From: VXMO01 sp965205915
GTDB taxonomy: Bacteria > Chloroflexota > Dehalococcoidia > UBA6926
Assembly (NCBI GenBank): GCA_965205915.1
Contig: OZ242191.1
Location: forward strand, 620,001 to 684,000
DNA length: 64,000 bases
Direction of reading: 5' to 3'
The translations under genes and the position numbers were made by a program. The notes under the pieces were generated by a model that was not told the origin of the DNA, made no database searches, and worked only from the letters and a program-made list of their open reading frames with translations. Of the stretch, positions 26,037 through 34,639 are shown in pieces (positions within the stretch are counted from its first letter, which is position 1; every line of letters begins with the position of its first letter).

Positions 26037-27215
26037 GTGAATGACGACCTTCCATATTGGATTGCGTTCCATCGCGTCAACCGGTTGGGGCGCGTCAGGT
26101 TCGCCGCCCTCGAATCTCATTTTGGCGAATTGAAACACGCCTGGAACGCCTCTGAGTCTGAGCTCCGGGCTTCACGTCTTGATGAACGCACCATCGCCGA
26201 GATCATCAAGACGCGGGCAGACGCCGACCCGATGGATGAGTTGGAACGGCTCGAACGTCACAAGGTCGTGGCCTACACGTGGCATGACCCGGAGTATCCC
26301 GCGCGACTACGCCAGATTGACGACATGCCGCCGGTTATCTACGTCAAGGGGACGCTCACGCCGGAGGATGAACTCTCTCTCGCCGTCGTGGGGACGCGCA
26401 ATGCGACACCGTATGGCCACGAAGTGACGCGGGAATTTGTGAGAGATCTTGCGCAGGCCGGCCTAACCATCGCCAGCGGCCTCGCCCGTGGCATCGATTC
26501 CGCCGCCCACTTCATCGCCCTACAGTCAGGAAGCCGCACCATCGCAGTGCTCGGCAGCGGTGTCGACATCATCTACCCGACCGAGAACCTGAAACTTTCG
26601 CGCCAAATCGCAGAGAACGGCGCGCTGATCAGCGACTACCCCATCGGCATACCGCCCTTGAAGGAGCACTTTCCACGTCGTAACCGCATCATGAGCGGCA
26701 TCAGCCTCGGCACGCTTGTCATAGAGGGCGCAGAGAAGAGCGGCGCGCTTATCACCGCGAGGCAGGCGCTTGACCAGAACCGAGAGGTGTTTGCCGTGCC
26801 CGGCAGCGCCCTCGCGGAGAGGAGCCGCGGCCCCAACCTGCTGATCCAGCGTGGAGAAGCCAAGCTCGTGCTACACGCGGAGGATATCCTCCAGGAACTG
26901 AACATGTCACAGGGGGACAGGCAACTCAATTTGCAATCCACGCCGGAGCCGGTGGATGAGGAGCAGGCGGCAGTTCTGCGGCTGCTCAGCCACTCCCCGG
27001 TTCATATCGATGAAATCTATCGCGCATCCGGTATGTCTATGCCGGATGTGTCCAGCACATTGACTATGCTGGAACTAAACGACCTCGTTCGTCAGGTTGG
27101 CGGAATGCACTACACCTTGACACGAGAGGCCCATGCGCTATACGAATCTCATAGGCGGGATTCGGATGACACGGAATCTACCGACGCGCGAACCGCCGAA
27201 GAGCAACACACCTAA
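26037..27215 (+). CDS. dprA: DNA-processing protein DprA
   Basis: A 392-residue DprA, the protein that loads RecA on incoming single-stranded DNA in natural transformation. The Rossmann-like core is clear: LAVVGTRNATPYGHEVTREF, GLTIASGLARGIDSAAHFIAL, GSRTIAVLGSGVDIIYP, EHFPRRNRIMSGISLGTLVIEGAEKSGALITARQALDQNREVFAVPG. A C-terminal winged-helix-like segment (LLSHSPVHIDEIYRASGMSMPDVSSTLTMLEL) follows. It starts with GTG without a Shine-Dalgarno. topA follows after 15 nt, the frequent dprA-topA order. Confidence 0.95.
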   Translation: MNDDLPYWIAFHRVNRLGRVRFAALESHFGELKHAWNASESELRASRLDERTIAEIIKTRADADPMDELERLERHKVVAYTWHDPEYPARLRQIDDMPPVIYVKGTLTPEDELSLAVVGTRNATPYGHEVTREFVRDLAQAGLTIASGLARGIDSAAHFIALQSGSRTIAVLGSGVDIIYPTENLKLSRQIAENGALISDYPIGIPPLKEHFPRRNRIMSGISLGTLVIEGAEKSGALITARQALDQNREVFAVPGSALAERSRGPNLLIQRGEAKLVLHAEDILQELNMSQGDRQLNLQSTPEPVDEEQAAVLRLLSHSPVHIDEIYRASGMSMPDVSSTLTMLELNDLVRQVGGMHYTLTREAHALYESHRRDSDDTESTDARTAEEQHT

Positions 27216-27230
27216 CGAGGTAAACAACCA

Positions 27231-29507
27231 ATGACAACAGGCCGAAAAAAGACAACGACCACTCGCAAGACGAAGAAGGCGACGACCACAAAGCGCGCGA
27301 GCGCCTCGTCTCGCTCATCTGCGCCACGCGGCGGCGATGTCGTTATTGTGGAGTCGCCCGCCAAGGCTCGCACTCTCTCCCGTATCCTCGGCAGTGGCTA
27401 CAACGTCCTTGCGTCCGTCGGACATGTCCGCGACCTGCCCAAGAGCAAGTTGGCCATCGACGTCGATGCCGATTTTGCGCCGGATTTCGTCATTCCGCGG
27501 GATAAGTCCGCAGTCGTCAAACAGATCAGGGAGGCGACGAGCACGGCGGATATCATCTATCTCGCCACAGACCCGGACCGCGAGGGCGAGGCTATCTCAT
27601 GGCACCTGATGCAGGCCGCGGGCATTCCGGAAGATCGGATGCGCCGCGTCGTCTTCCATGAGGTGACGGAGACCGCCGTCCGCCGCGCCTTTGACGAGCC
27701 GCGCGCCATCGATGTGGACCTCGTAAACGCTTACCAGGCGCGGCGTGTGCTTGACCGGCTCGTCGGTTACCGCTTGAGCCCCGTTTTGTGGAGCAAGGTG
27801 CGCAAGGGACTGTCCGCCGGCCGCGTCCAGTCCGCCGCCCTGCGGCTGGTTGTGGACCGCGAGACCGAGATCAATGCCTTTGTTCCCGTTGAGTACTGGG
27901 AGATTGATGCGGGTCTGGCAACGCGGCCCGGTACTCAGGAGATGGCGGTGGCGGTTGAGGAATTTGGCGCCCGATACCGCTCCGAGGAAGGCGCAAGCCG
28001 CGCCGCGACTATCGCGAACGAGGAGATGGCCGAAAGGATTCTCGCCGACCTGCGCGCGAGTGGATACCAGATTGCGTCCGTTCGTCGTCGTGAGACCTCA
28101 CGCCGCCCTGCGCCGCCATTCATCACATCCACTCTCCAGCAGGAGGCGTTCCGCAAGCTGCGATTCACGGCTCGCCGCACAATGACCGTCGCCCAACAGC
28201 TCTATGAGGGTCTGCCCATCGGGAACGAGGGCCCGATCGGCCTCATCACCTATATGAGAACGGACTCGACGAACATGGCCCGCGAGGCCGTCGATGAGGC
28301 TCGCGCCGTCATCGGCAACCGCTACAGCAAGGATCATGTGCCCGCCTCGCCTCGCGCCTACACACGGCGCGTTAAGGGCGCGCAGGAGGCTCACGAGGCC
28401 ATCCGTCCCACGTCGTTCATGCGGGATCCGGAGTCACTGCGAAACTCGCTGAACAGGGAGCAGTTCAACCTCTATCAGTTGATATGGCAGCGCGCCCTCG
28501 CATCCCAGATGGCGGACGCGAAGTACGACCAGACGACCGTGGACATCACCGCTTCGGGCGGCGCGTCCGGCACGAGCCACACGCTTCGCACCAGCGGCTC
28601 CATCCTCAAGTTCACCGGCTATCTCGCCGTCTACCGCGAGGGCATAGATGAGCCGGACGCCGATTCCGACGAGGGTCGCGTCCTGCCTGATATTCAAGAG
28701 GGTCAGTCGCTGGATCTGCGCAACGTGGACGGCTCACAGCACTTCACCCAGCCACCCCCCCGCTTCACGGAGGCCACACTCATCCGGGCGTTGGAGGAGC
28801 GCGGCATCGGCCGCCCAAGCACGTATGCCGCCATCCTGAGCACCATTCAGGACCGTGGCTATGTGGACAAGCAGGAGAACCGGTTCCATCCGCTCAAGCT
28901 CGGCACGGCCGTGTCCGGCCTGCTCTCCGAGTATTTCCCGGAGGTCGTCAGCCTGGACTTCACATCCCGCATTGAGGAGGAGCTTGACGATGTCGCCCGC
29001 GGCGAACGCGAATGGGTGCCCGTCCTGCGAGAGTTCTACGGCCCGTTCAGCGAGCGCATCGACACCGCGCAGGCCATCATTCCCCGCGTCAGCAACATCG
29101 ACGAGGAAACTGATGAGATCTGCCCCGAGTGCGGCACAAACATGGTCATCAAGCGCGGACGCTACGGCCCGTTCCTCTCCTGCTCGCGATTCCCGGACTG
29201 TCGCGGAATGAAGCGAATTCAGAAGAGCACCGGCGCGCACTGCCCCGAGTGCGGCGGCGAGCTTGTTCAGCGCGCCTCCCGCAAATCGCGCCGTTCCTTC
29301 TACGGCTGCTCGAATTACCCCACCTGCAATTTCGTGTCCAACCAGGAGCCCCTGCCCCAACCGTGCCCGGACTGCGCCGGCCTCGTCCTCGCCTCCGGCC
29401 GCACAAACGCCGCCTGCCACAACAAGGAATGCGGCTGGCAAGGCACACGGGAAGAGTTGGGCGCAGAGCAGCCGGAGCAGCCGGAGCGGGAGCTGGTAGA
29501 GGTTTAG
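27231..29507 (+). CDS. topA: DNA topoisomerase I
   Basis: A 758-residue type IA topoisomerase that relaxes negative supercoils. The N-terminus is a Lys/Thr-rich tail of about 30 residues. The TOPRIM domain has VIVESPAKARTL and ATDPDREGEAISWH; the catalytic Tyr is in GLITYMRTDSTN near residue 344. Three C-terminal zinc-ribbon modules start CPECGTNMV, CPECGGELV and CPDCAGLVL. Cotranscribed with dprA. Confidence 0.96.
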   Translation: MTTGRKKTTTTRKTKKATTTKRASASSRSSAPRGGDVVIVESPAKARTLSRILGSGYNVLASVGHVRDLPKSKLAIDVDADFAPDFVIPRDKSAVVKQIREATSTADIIYLATDPDREGEAISWHLMQAAGIPEDRMRRVVFHEVTETAVRRAFDEPRAIDVDLVNAYQARRVLDRLVGYRLSPVLWSKVRKGLSAGRVQSAALRLVVDRETEINAFVPVEYWEIDAGLATRPGTQEMAVAVEEFGARYRSEEGASRAATIANEEMAERILADLRASGYQIASVRRRETSRRPAPPFITSTLQQEAFRKLRFTARRTMTVAQQLYEGLPIGNEGPIGLITYMRTDSTNMAREAVDEARAVIGNRYSKDHVPASPRAYTRRVKGAQEAHEAIRPTSFMRDPESLRNSLNREQFNLYQLIWQRALASQMADAKYDQTTVDITASGGASGTSHTLRTSGSILKFTGYLAVYREGIDEPDADSDEGRVLPDIQEGQSLDLRNVDGSQHFTQPPPRFTEATLIRALEERGIGRPSTYAAILSTIQDRGYVDKQENRFHPLKLGTAVSGLLSEYFPEVVSLDFTSRIEEELDDVARGEREWVPVLREFYGPFSERIDTAQAIIPRVSNIDEETDEICPECGTNMVIKRGRYGPFLSCSRFPDCRGMKRIQKSTGAHCPECGGELVQRASRKSRRSFYGCSNYPTCNFVSNQEPLPQPCPDCAGLVLASGRTNAACHNKECGWQGTREELGAEQPEQPERELVEV

Positions 29508-29600
29508 GCGGAGCACACCTTTGTCGGTAGCGAGCTTTGCCTGGCTGTATCATGGTCGCGAGCATAGTCTGGCCGGAATCCTGACACGGAGAAGTCACTA

Positions 29601-29843
29601 GTGAACTCGAAAGGCGATCTGAACGGTGACAAGAAGTCACCAAAAGGCTCAGACGGTCTGACCTATGGTTATAGGGACCTCTACCCGAACCCTATAGATC
29701 CGACAGACATTGACGGTTCAAAATCGAAGGCGGCCGGCATTTTTGATCCATATTGGACTATCACTGCGAGCGAGCCCTTTGATGTGGATGAGTTTGTGGG
29801 GCTAGTCCGGCAAGGCCGTCGCGTACTCCGCAAGAAGGAGTAA
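29601..29843 (+). CDS. Unknown small hydrophilic protein
   Basis: GTG 29601 with GGAG about 12 nt upstream opens an 80-codon frame rich in Lys, Asp and Gly, with DGLTYGYRDLYPNPIDPTD, a short hydrophobic patch GIFDPYWTITA and the end VRQGRRVLRKKE. I recognise no family. It sits directly upstream of a PIN-domain remnant, so it could be the antitoxin half of a lost toxin pair; this is only a positional guess. Confidence 0.45.
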   Translation: MNSKGDLNGDKKSPKGSDGLTYGYRDLYPNPIDPTDIDGSKSKAAGIFDPYWTITASEPFDVDEFVGLVRQGRRVLRKKE

Positions 29844-29860
29844 GTTTCAACCAGCGGCGG

Positions 29861-30013
29861 GTGGTGGCGGACTGTAGTCGGACGGGGTGGACGATAGAAT
29901 GCGCCGACGCGTGGATCGCGGCTACGGCAATCAATCTGGACTGTTCGCTTGCTACCACCGACGCAGATTTTTCCGGAGTCCCGGGATTGGCATTACTTCA
30001 GCCCGACGTCTAG
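29861..30013 (+). pseudogene. Remnant of a PIN-domain (VapC-like) toxin gene
   Basis: The frame ending at TAG 30011-30013 reads ADAWIAATAINLDCSLATTD followed by ADFSGVPGLALL, the C-terminal block of PIN ribonucleases (D.WIAA.A......LAT.D.DF..VPGL). No PIN N-terminal half with its first catalytic Asp and Glu is present upstream; the frame can only be opened by a GTG at 29861. This is a truncated toxin gene. Confidence 0.65.
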
Positions 30014-30051
30014 AAGAGGCAGCCTATTTCAAACCTGGTCTAAAATAGGGT

Positions 30052-31098
30052 ATGGCAACAACATCATCGGCAGCCAAAGAACACAGCGGCGGAGCGGAAA
30101 TCCCGGCGGATTGGGCCCAACGCCTCCGTGACTTCGCCTCATTCATGGAGTTCGAGCGTGGAGCATCCCGCTACACCCTCCGCAACTACATGGCCGACGT
30201 TGGCGCGTTCCTCCAATTCATCGCGAGCAATGGCGTCCGTCAACTCCCGGACGTCACCCGTGACCACGCGCAGCGCTGGATCTATGAGCTGACAACGGGG
30301 GGGGCGGCGCGCGCGTCCATCGCACGCCGCCTCTCTGCCCTCCGCACGTTCTGGCGCTTCCTCGCAAGCGAGGGCGTCATCGAGAATCCTGAGACAATCA
30401 CCAGGACACCCTCACCCAAGATGGGCCGACGCCTGCCCGACCTTCTTTCCGAACGCGACGCCGAGCGCCTCGTTTACGCCCCGCTCCGATTCGCGGAGGC
30501 TATTGATTCTGCATCGGCGGACGCGCAGGCGAACCAGCAGAGGGCGCTGGCTCTGAGAGACCACGCTATCCTGGAACTCGCATATGGCGCGGGGCTGAGG
30601 GTGGCGGAGATTTCATCGTTGGACATGGCCGGTCTCGACCTGAATCGTCGTATCGCCCGCGTCTGGGGCAAACGCTCCAAGCAGCGTGAGACCCTGTTCG
30701 GCGAGCCGTGCCAGCAGGCCCTCACCATGTATCTGAACGATGCGCGCCCCCTGCTCACCCGCGGCAAAATCAGGCGTGACCCTGTCTTCCTCAACAGCCG
30801 TGGCGGTCGCCTAACAACGCGCGGCATCGAACTCTCTCTCAAGAAATGGGCGCGAGAGGAGGGGCTGCCGGAGGGCGTCCACCCGCACACGCTCCGCCAC
30901 TCATTCGCCACGCACATGCTGGACGGCGGCGCGGATCTGCGCCTCGTGCAGGAAATGCTTGGACATGCCTCCGTCGCCACCACGGAAATTTACACTCACG
31001 TCACGCAGGCACAGATGGCGCAGGCCTACGCCCGCGCCCACCCCGGCATGGAGCGCGACGCCGACTCCGGCACGGAACGAGAACACCCTGACGACTGA
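30052..31098 (+). CDS. Tyrosine recombinase XerC/XerD
   Basis: A 348-residue site-specific recombinase that probably resolves chromosome dimers. The N-terminal SAM-like domain has FMEFERGASRYTLRNYMADVGAFL. The catalytic residues are all present: Arg in GAGLRVAEISSL, Lys in WGKRSKQRE, HTLRHSFATHML (HxxR), LGHASVATTEIYTHV with the last His and the Tyr nucleophile. The start ATG is preceded by TAAAAT 5 nt upstream and no Shine-Dalgarno. XerC versus XerD cannot be settled by eye; the place after topA favours XerC. Confidence 0.92.
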   Translation: MATTSSAAKEHSGGAEIPADWAQRLRDFASFMEFERGASRYTLRNYMADVGAFLQFIASNGVRQLPDVTRDHAQRWIYELTTGGAARASIARRLSALRTFWRFLASEGVIENPETITRTPSPKMGRRLPDLLSERDAERLVYAPLRFAEAIDSASADAQANQQRALALRDHAILELAYGAGLRVAEISSLDMAGLDLNRRIARVWGKRSKQRETLFGEPCQQALTMYLNDARPLLTRGKIRRDPVFLNSRGGRLTTRGIELSLKKWAREEGLPEGVHPHTLRHSFATHMLDGGADLRLVQEMLGHASVATTEIYTHVTQAQMAQAYARAHPGMERDADSGTEREHPDD

Positions 31099-31203
31099 TA
31101 GAATGGCAGCAGGAAGTGCGACGCAGCCAAATGGGCTGCCGGAGCCGGAACGTGGAAACCCTGCTCCAACAGCCAATCAAGAATGCGTGCGAACCGAGAA
31201 AAT

Positions 31204-31650
31204 ATGCGAATCCTGCTAATCAACGGCCCTAATCTGAATCGACTCGGCTACAGGGATCCCGCCGTGTACGGCACGACCACCCTGGCCGAGATTGAAGATG
31301 CGTTCACCGCCCGCGTGAAAGAGCGTGGGGCCGAATGCGTCTGCTTTCAGGCTAATGGCGAGGGGCAGATCATCGACTTTCTGCAAGGCGAGATTCCCAA
31401 CGGCATCGACGGCATTGTGATCAACCCCGGCGCACTGACACACTACGGCCTCAGTTTGCGTGACGCGTTGCAGGACGTCGGCGCGCCCATTGTTGAAGTG
31501 CATCTGTCAAACATCCATGCGCGTGAGGAGTTTCGGCGGCGCAGCGTCATCGCCCCCATCGCCCGCGGGCAGATGACGGGATTCGGCTGGCGCGCCTATC
31601 TTTGGGCGCTCGATTACCTCGTTGATGAAATCGGTGGGGAGTCAAAGTAG
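31204..31650 (+). CDS. aroQ: 3-dehydroquinate dehydratase, type II
   Basis: Shikimate-pathway enzyme converting 3-dehydroquinate to 3-dehydroshikimate. MRILLINGPNLNRLG opens the protein; the catalytic Tyr is in AVYGTTTL, followed by GIVINPGALTHYGLSLRDAL and the VEVHLSNIHAREEFRRRS block. I use ATG 31204 (148 residues) because the family begins there; an in-frame ATG at 31183 adds seven residues. It is 2 nt upstream of the M24 peptidase gene, an arrangement common in Gram-positive bacteria and Chloroflexota. Confidence 0.95.
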   Translation: MRILLINGPNLNRLGYRDPAVYGTTTLAEIEDAFTARVKERGAECVCFQANGEGQIIDFLQGEIPNGIDGIVINPGALTHYGLSLRDALQDVGAPIVEVHLSNIHAREEFRRRSVIAPIARGQMTGFGWRAYLWALDYLVDEIGGESK

Positions 31651-31652
31651 AC

Positions 31653-32741
31653 ATGAGCATTGCGAACCGACTTGAGAAGCTGCGTGAGACTCTGGACCCG
31701 TCCGGTGTCGACGCCATCTGGGTGTCACAGCCTGAGAATCGCCGCTACATGAGTGGATTCAGCGGTTCCGCCGGCTCCCTGTTCATTGCCCCACAGAGCG
31801 CCCTGCTCGCCACAGACTCACGCTACACGGAGCAGGCGGGAAAACAGTCGCCGGAGTATCAGATCGTCCACATGGCGGGACCGGCTAGCGACTGGTTCAA
31901 GGAGATGCTGGCGTCGATGGGCGATACAAAGCGCATCGGCTTTGAGGAATCGCACGTTACCGTCGCCACGCACAAACGGCTCGCCGGACTCTGCGGCGAG
32001 GCGGGCAAGGAGCTTGTGCCCCTCAACGAGACTATCGAGACAATCCGCGCCATCAAGGACGACGCTGAGCGCGATGCCCTCGTCTCCGCCATTCGCATCA
32101 CGGATGAGGCCTTTGTCGAGGTGCGGGACGGCCTGGAGCCCGGAGCATCAGAACAGGATGTCGCGTGGCGCATTGAGATGGCCATGCGAAACCGCGGCGC
32201 GGAGGGCATCGCATTTGAGTTGATCGTGGCGTCAGGCCCGAACGGCGCGATGGCGCACCACATGCCGTCCGCTGAGCCGATAGCCGCCGGTGTCCCCATC
32301 GTCATCGACATTGGCGCGCGTGTGGACGGCTACAACGCCGACATGACTCGCACCATCTGCCTCGGCGAGCCCGACGACAAGTTCCGGCGCATATATGACA
32401 TAGTCTTGGTCGCCCAGGAGACGGCCATCGCCACCATCGAGGCGGGTATGACCGGGGATCAGGCGGACGCATTAGCGCGCGACATAATCAAAAAGGCGGG
32501 GCACGGCCCGGAGTTCGGCCACTCGCTCGGCCACGGCGTCGGACTTGCGGTACACGAGTTCCCAAGACTTGGGCAACGCGCGCCGGATGTGCTGACGGAC
32601 GGCATGATCTTCACCGTGGAGCCGGGCATCTATCTCACGGGTTGGGGCGGCGTGCGCATTGAGGATGTCGTTGAATTGAAGGATGGGCGTTGCCGCGTGC
32701 TGAGCAGCGCCCCCAAGATAAGCATGGAGAACGGGAGCTAG
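31653..32741 (+). CDS. M24 family aminopeptidase (Xaa-Pro dipeptidase-like)
   Basis: A 362-residue creatinase/prolidase-fold enzyme, cytoplasmic, removing residues next to proline. The N-terminal domain has YMSGFSGSAGSLFI and TDSRYTEQA. Metal ligands are in VIDIGARVDGYNADMTRT (two Asp), GHSLGHGVGLAVHE (His), TVEPGIYL (Glu) and GVRIEDVVEL (Glu). It lies between aroQ and efp with very short gaps, a conserved aroQ-pepP-efp unit. Confidence 0.93.
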   Translation: MSIANRLEKLRETLDPSGVDAIWVSQPENRRYMSGFSGSAGSLFIAPQSALLATDSRYTEQAGKQSPEYQIVHMAGPASDWFKEMLASMGDTKRIGFEESHVTVATHKRLAGLCGEAGKELVPLNETIETIRAIKDDAERDALVSAIRITDEAFVEVRDGLEPGASEQDVAWRIEMAMRNRGAEGIAFELIVASGPNGAMAHHMPSAEPIAAGVPIVIDIGARVDGYNADMTRTICLGEPDDKFRRIYDIVLVAQETAIATIEAGMTGDQADALARDIIKKAGHGPEFGHSLGHGVGLAVHEFPRLGQRAPDVLTDGMIFTVEPGIYLTGWGGVRIEDVVELKDGRCRVLSSAPKISMENGS

Positions 32742-32747
32742 TACGGA

Positions 32748-33305
32748 ATGATTGAGACGGGCGAACTGCGGCGCGGCGTGACCATCGAGATCGGCGGAAC
32801 GCTGTACCAACTGCTTGATGTTCACCACCTCAAGATTGGGCGCGGCTCCGCGCAGGTTCGCATGAAGCTGCGCGACATCAAGGGCGGCCATACCATTGAG
32901 CGCACCGTGCAGGCCGGAGAGCGATTCACCCGCGCCACGCTTGAGACCCGCTCAGTCCAGTTCCTGTACACCGATGACGGCCTCTATCACTTCATGGACA
33001 CGGAGTCGTTTGAGCAGTTCCCCGTCGATAGGGATCAGATCGAGGACTCCCTGCCCTACATGACGGAGAATATAAACCTCGACATGGTCTTCTACCAGGA
33101 CGCGCCAATCGGCGTCGAGTTGCCGACGACGGTCACGCTGCGGATCGTGGAAACACCCCCGGCGTTCAAGGGCGATACGGCAAGCGCCGGAACGAAGCCC
33201 GCCACGCTCGAAACGGGACTCGTCATCACTGTGCCGATGTTCGTCGAAAATGGTATCTCCGTTGTCGTTGACACCCGCAGTGGCGACTACGTCGAGCGGG
33301 CATAG
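32748..33305 (+). CDS. efp: Translation elongation factor P with Arg at the loop tip
   Basis: A 185-residue EF-P that relieves ribosome stalling at polyproline stretches. Three domains are intact, ending KPATLETGLVITVPMFVENGISVVVDTRSGDYVERA. In the tip loop of domain I the sequence is HHLKIGRGSAQVRMK, placing Arg at position 32 where EpmA-type proteins have Lys. Arg32 is used by the EarP rhamnosylation branch. No modification enzyme is visible in the window. It begins 6 nt after the M24 gene. Confidence 0.95.
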   Translation: MIETGELRRGVTIEIGGTLYQLLDVHHLKIGRGSAQVRMKLRDIKGGHTIERTVQAGERFTRATLETRSVQFLYTDDGLYHFMDTESFEQFPVDRDQIEDSLPYMTENINLDMVFYQDAPIGVELPTTVTLRIVETPPAFKGDTASAGTKPATLETGLVITVPMFVENGISVVVDTRSGDYVERA

Positions 33306-33373
33306 CTCTCACCGAGAGGTCAAAGCGCGGTGGTATAGTGGAGCTTGTAAGGGTTCGTACCCGAGGGGGCGAA

Positions 33374-33568
33374 GTGACGGAGCAAGCAATTACAGAATCT
33401 CATCTTGATGCCCGACTCGAGGCGTTGAGACATGAGGTGAGGGCGGACATCGCCCAACTCGAAACGCGTATCACCAAGTGGATAGTCGGAACTATGCTCA
33501 CGGCTGCCCTTGGCTCCGCGGCCGTCGCATCGTCCATCACCTTTGCCGCCTTACGATTGGCCGGCTAG
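33374..33568 (+). CDS. Small coiled-coil protein with C-terminal membrane anchor
   Basis: GTG 33374, preceded by GAGGGGG at 6 nt, gives 64 residues: a helical segment with heptad-like HLDARLEALRHEVRADIAQLETRITKW, then a single hydrophobic span. The layout resembles DUF1640/CCDC90-type and other short tail-anchored coiled-coil proteins. TATAGT at 33333 is a likely -10, which argues against a longer start at 33338. Function unknown. Confidence 0.6.
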   Translation: MTEQAITESHLDARLEALRHEVRADIAQLETRITKWIVGTMLTAALGSAAVASSITFAALRLAG

Positions 33569-33576
33569 CACATACG

Positions 33577-34242
33577 GTGCGCGCAGACTTCCACATCCAC
33601 ACCCGCGTCTCCCCCGATTCTCAACTATCCCCCGAAGCCCTCATCCGCGCATGCCAGCGCAAGGGTATCGACCTCATAGCTGTCACGGACCACCACACGA
33701 TTCAAGGCGCGCTGGCGGTACAGGAAATCGCGCCGTTCCCGGTGATCATCGGGGCGGAACTACGGACGGCGGACGGCGAGATCATCGGCCTATTCCTTGA
33801 GGAGGACATCCCGCGCGGCCTCTCTGCAAAAGAATCCGTCAAGCGCATCAAGGATCAGGGTGGCATCGTGCAGGCGCCGCACCCCTTTGACCGGTTCCGA
33901 CGCAAGCACATCACGCTGAGCGCGTTGAAAGACATCCTGCCGGACGTGGATATCATCGAGGCGTTCAACGCCCGCACCACGCTGAAGGGCGACATCATGC
34001 GCGGCGTCGAGTTCATTCGCGAGTTCGGCACGGAGCACGACATTCGGCCCGTCGGCGTAACGGACGCCCACACGGCGCGGGAGATCGGCAACGCCTACAC
34101 GGATCTGCCGGCGTTTGAGGGGCGTGATGATTTCCTGGATGCGCTGCGACATGCGTCCATCAACGGCAAGCGGACTACACCGCTGATTCACTTAGCGACG
34201 CGGTGGACGGTGCTGAGCCGGAAGCTGGGTCTGAGGCGGTAA
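33577..34242 (+). CDS. PHP-domain phosphoesterase
   Basis: From GTG 33577 the 221-residue protein opens MRADFHIHTRVSPDS (HxH metal ligands), followed by GIDLIAVTDHHTIQGA, GAELRT, QAPHPFD, VDIIEAFNART and PVGVTDAHTA, a full set of PHP ligands. PHP proteins hydrolyse phosphate esters, nucleotides or polynucleotides; short stand-alone ones resemble YciV/RNase AM. The open frame begins further upstream inside the preceding gene, but the HxH motif normally lies at the N-terminus, supporting this start. Confidence 0.88.
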   Translation: MRADFHIHTRVSPDSQLSPEALIRACQRKGIDLIAVTDHHTIQGALAVQEIAPFPVIIGAELRTADGEIIGLFLEEDIPRGLSAKESVKRIKDQGGIVQAPHPFDRFRRKHITLSALKDILPDVDIIEAFNARTTLKGDIMRGVEFIREFGTEHDIRPVGVTDAHTAREIGNAYTDLPAFEGRDDFLDALRHASINGKRTTPLIHLATRWTVLSRKLGLRR

Positions 34243-34275
34243 CCGCTTCTTACAGAACCGCGCTACAGTGTTTGC

Positions 34276-34629
34276 ATGGCACGATTAGACGTTACAGTTC
34301 AGATTTCCAACCTCGACCAGAGCAAGACTGCGGAGGTTGAGATGATTGTGGAAACCGGCGCCAACTACACATTCCTGCCCACGTCCATGCTCCGCGACCT
34401 CGGTATCGTTCCCTGGCGCAAAAGGACATTTCGCACCGGAGACGGCCGACCGGTCGAATATGAGGTAGGAATGGGCATTGTCTCGGTCAACGGCTATGAC
34501 GCCGTTGTCGACGTATTCTTTGCGCAGGATGACGTCCAGCCCCTGCTCGGTATCGTCACACTTGCATCGTTGGGATTGGCAGTCGACCCCCTCGGCCAGC
34601 GGCTCGTCGAACTCGAACTGCGGCTCTAG
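34276..34629 (+). CDS. Retropepsin-like aspartic protease family protein, D-to-E variant
   Basis: A 117-residue protein of the retroviral-protease-like family: VTVQISNLDQSKTAEVEMIVETGANYTFLPTSMLRDLGI, then a closing PLLGIVTLASLGLAVDPLGQRL. The catalytic Asp-Thr-Gly is replaced by Glu-Thr-Gly near residue 27, so proteolysis is doubtful. A paralogue of identical length with an intact DTG lies at 35878. TACAGT ends 6 nt before the ATG and there is no Shine-Dalgarno, so a leaderless mRNA is likely. Confidence 0.8.
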   Translation: MARLDVTVQISNLDQSKTAEVEMIVETGANYTFLPTSMLRDLGIVPWRKRTFRTGDGRPVEYEVGMGIVSVNGYDAVVDVFFAQDDVQPLLGIVTLASLGLAVDPLGQRLVELELRL

Positions 34630-34639
34630 GCCGCCGCCA

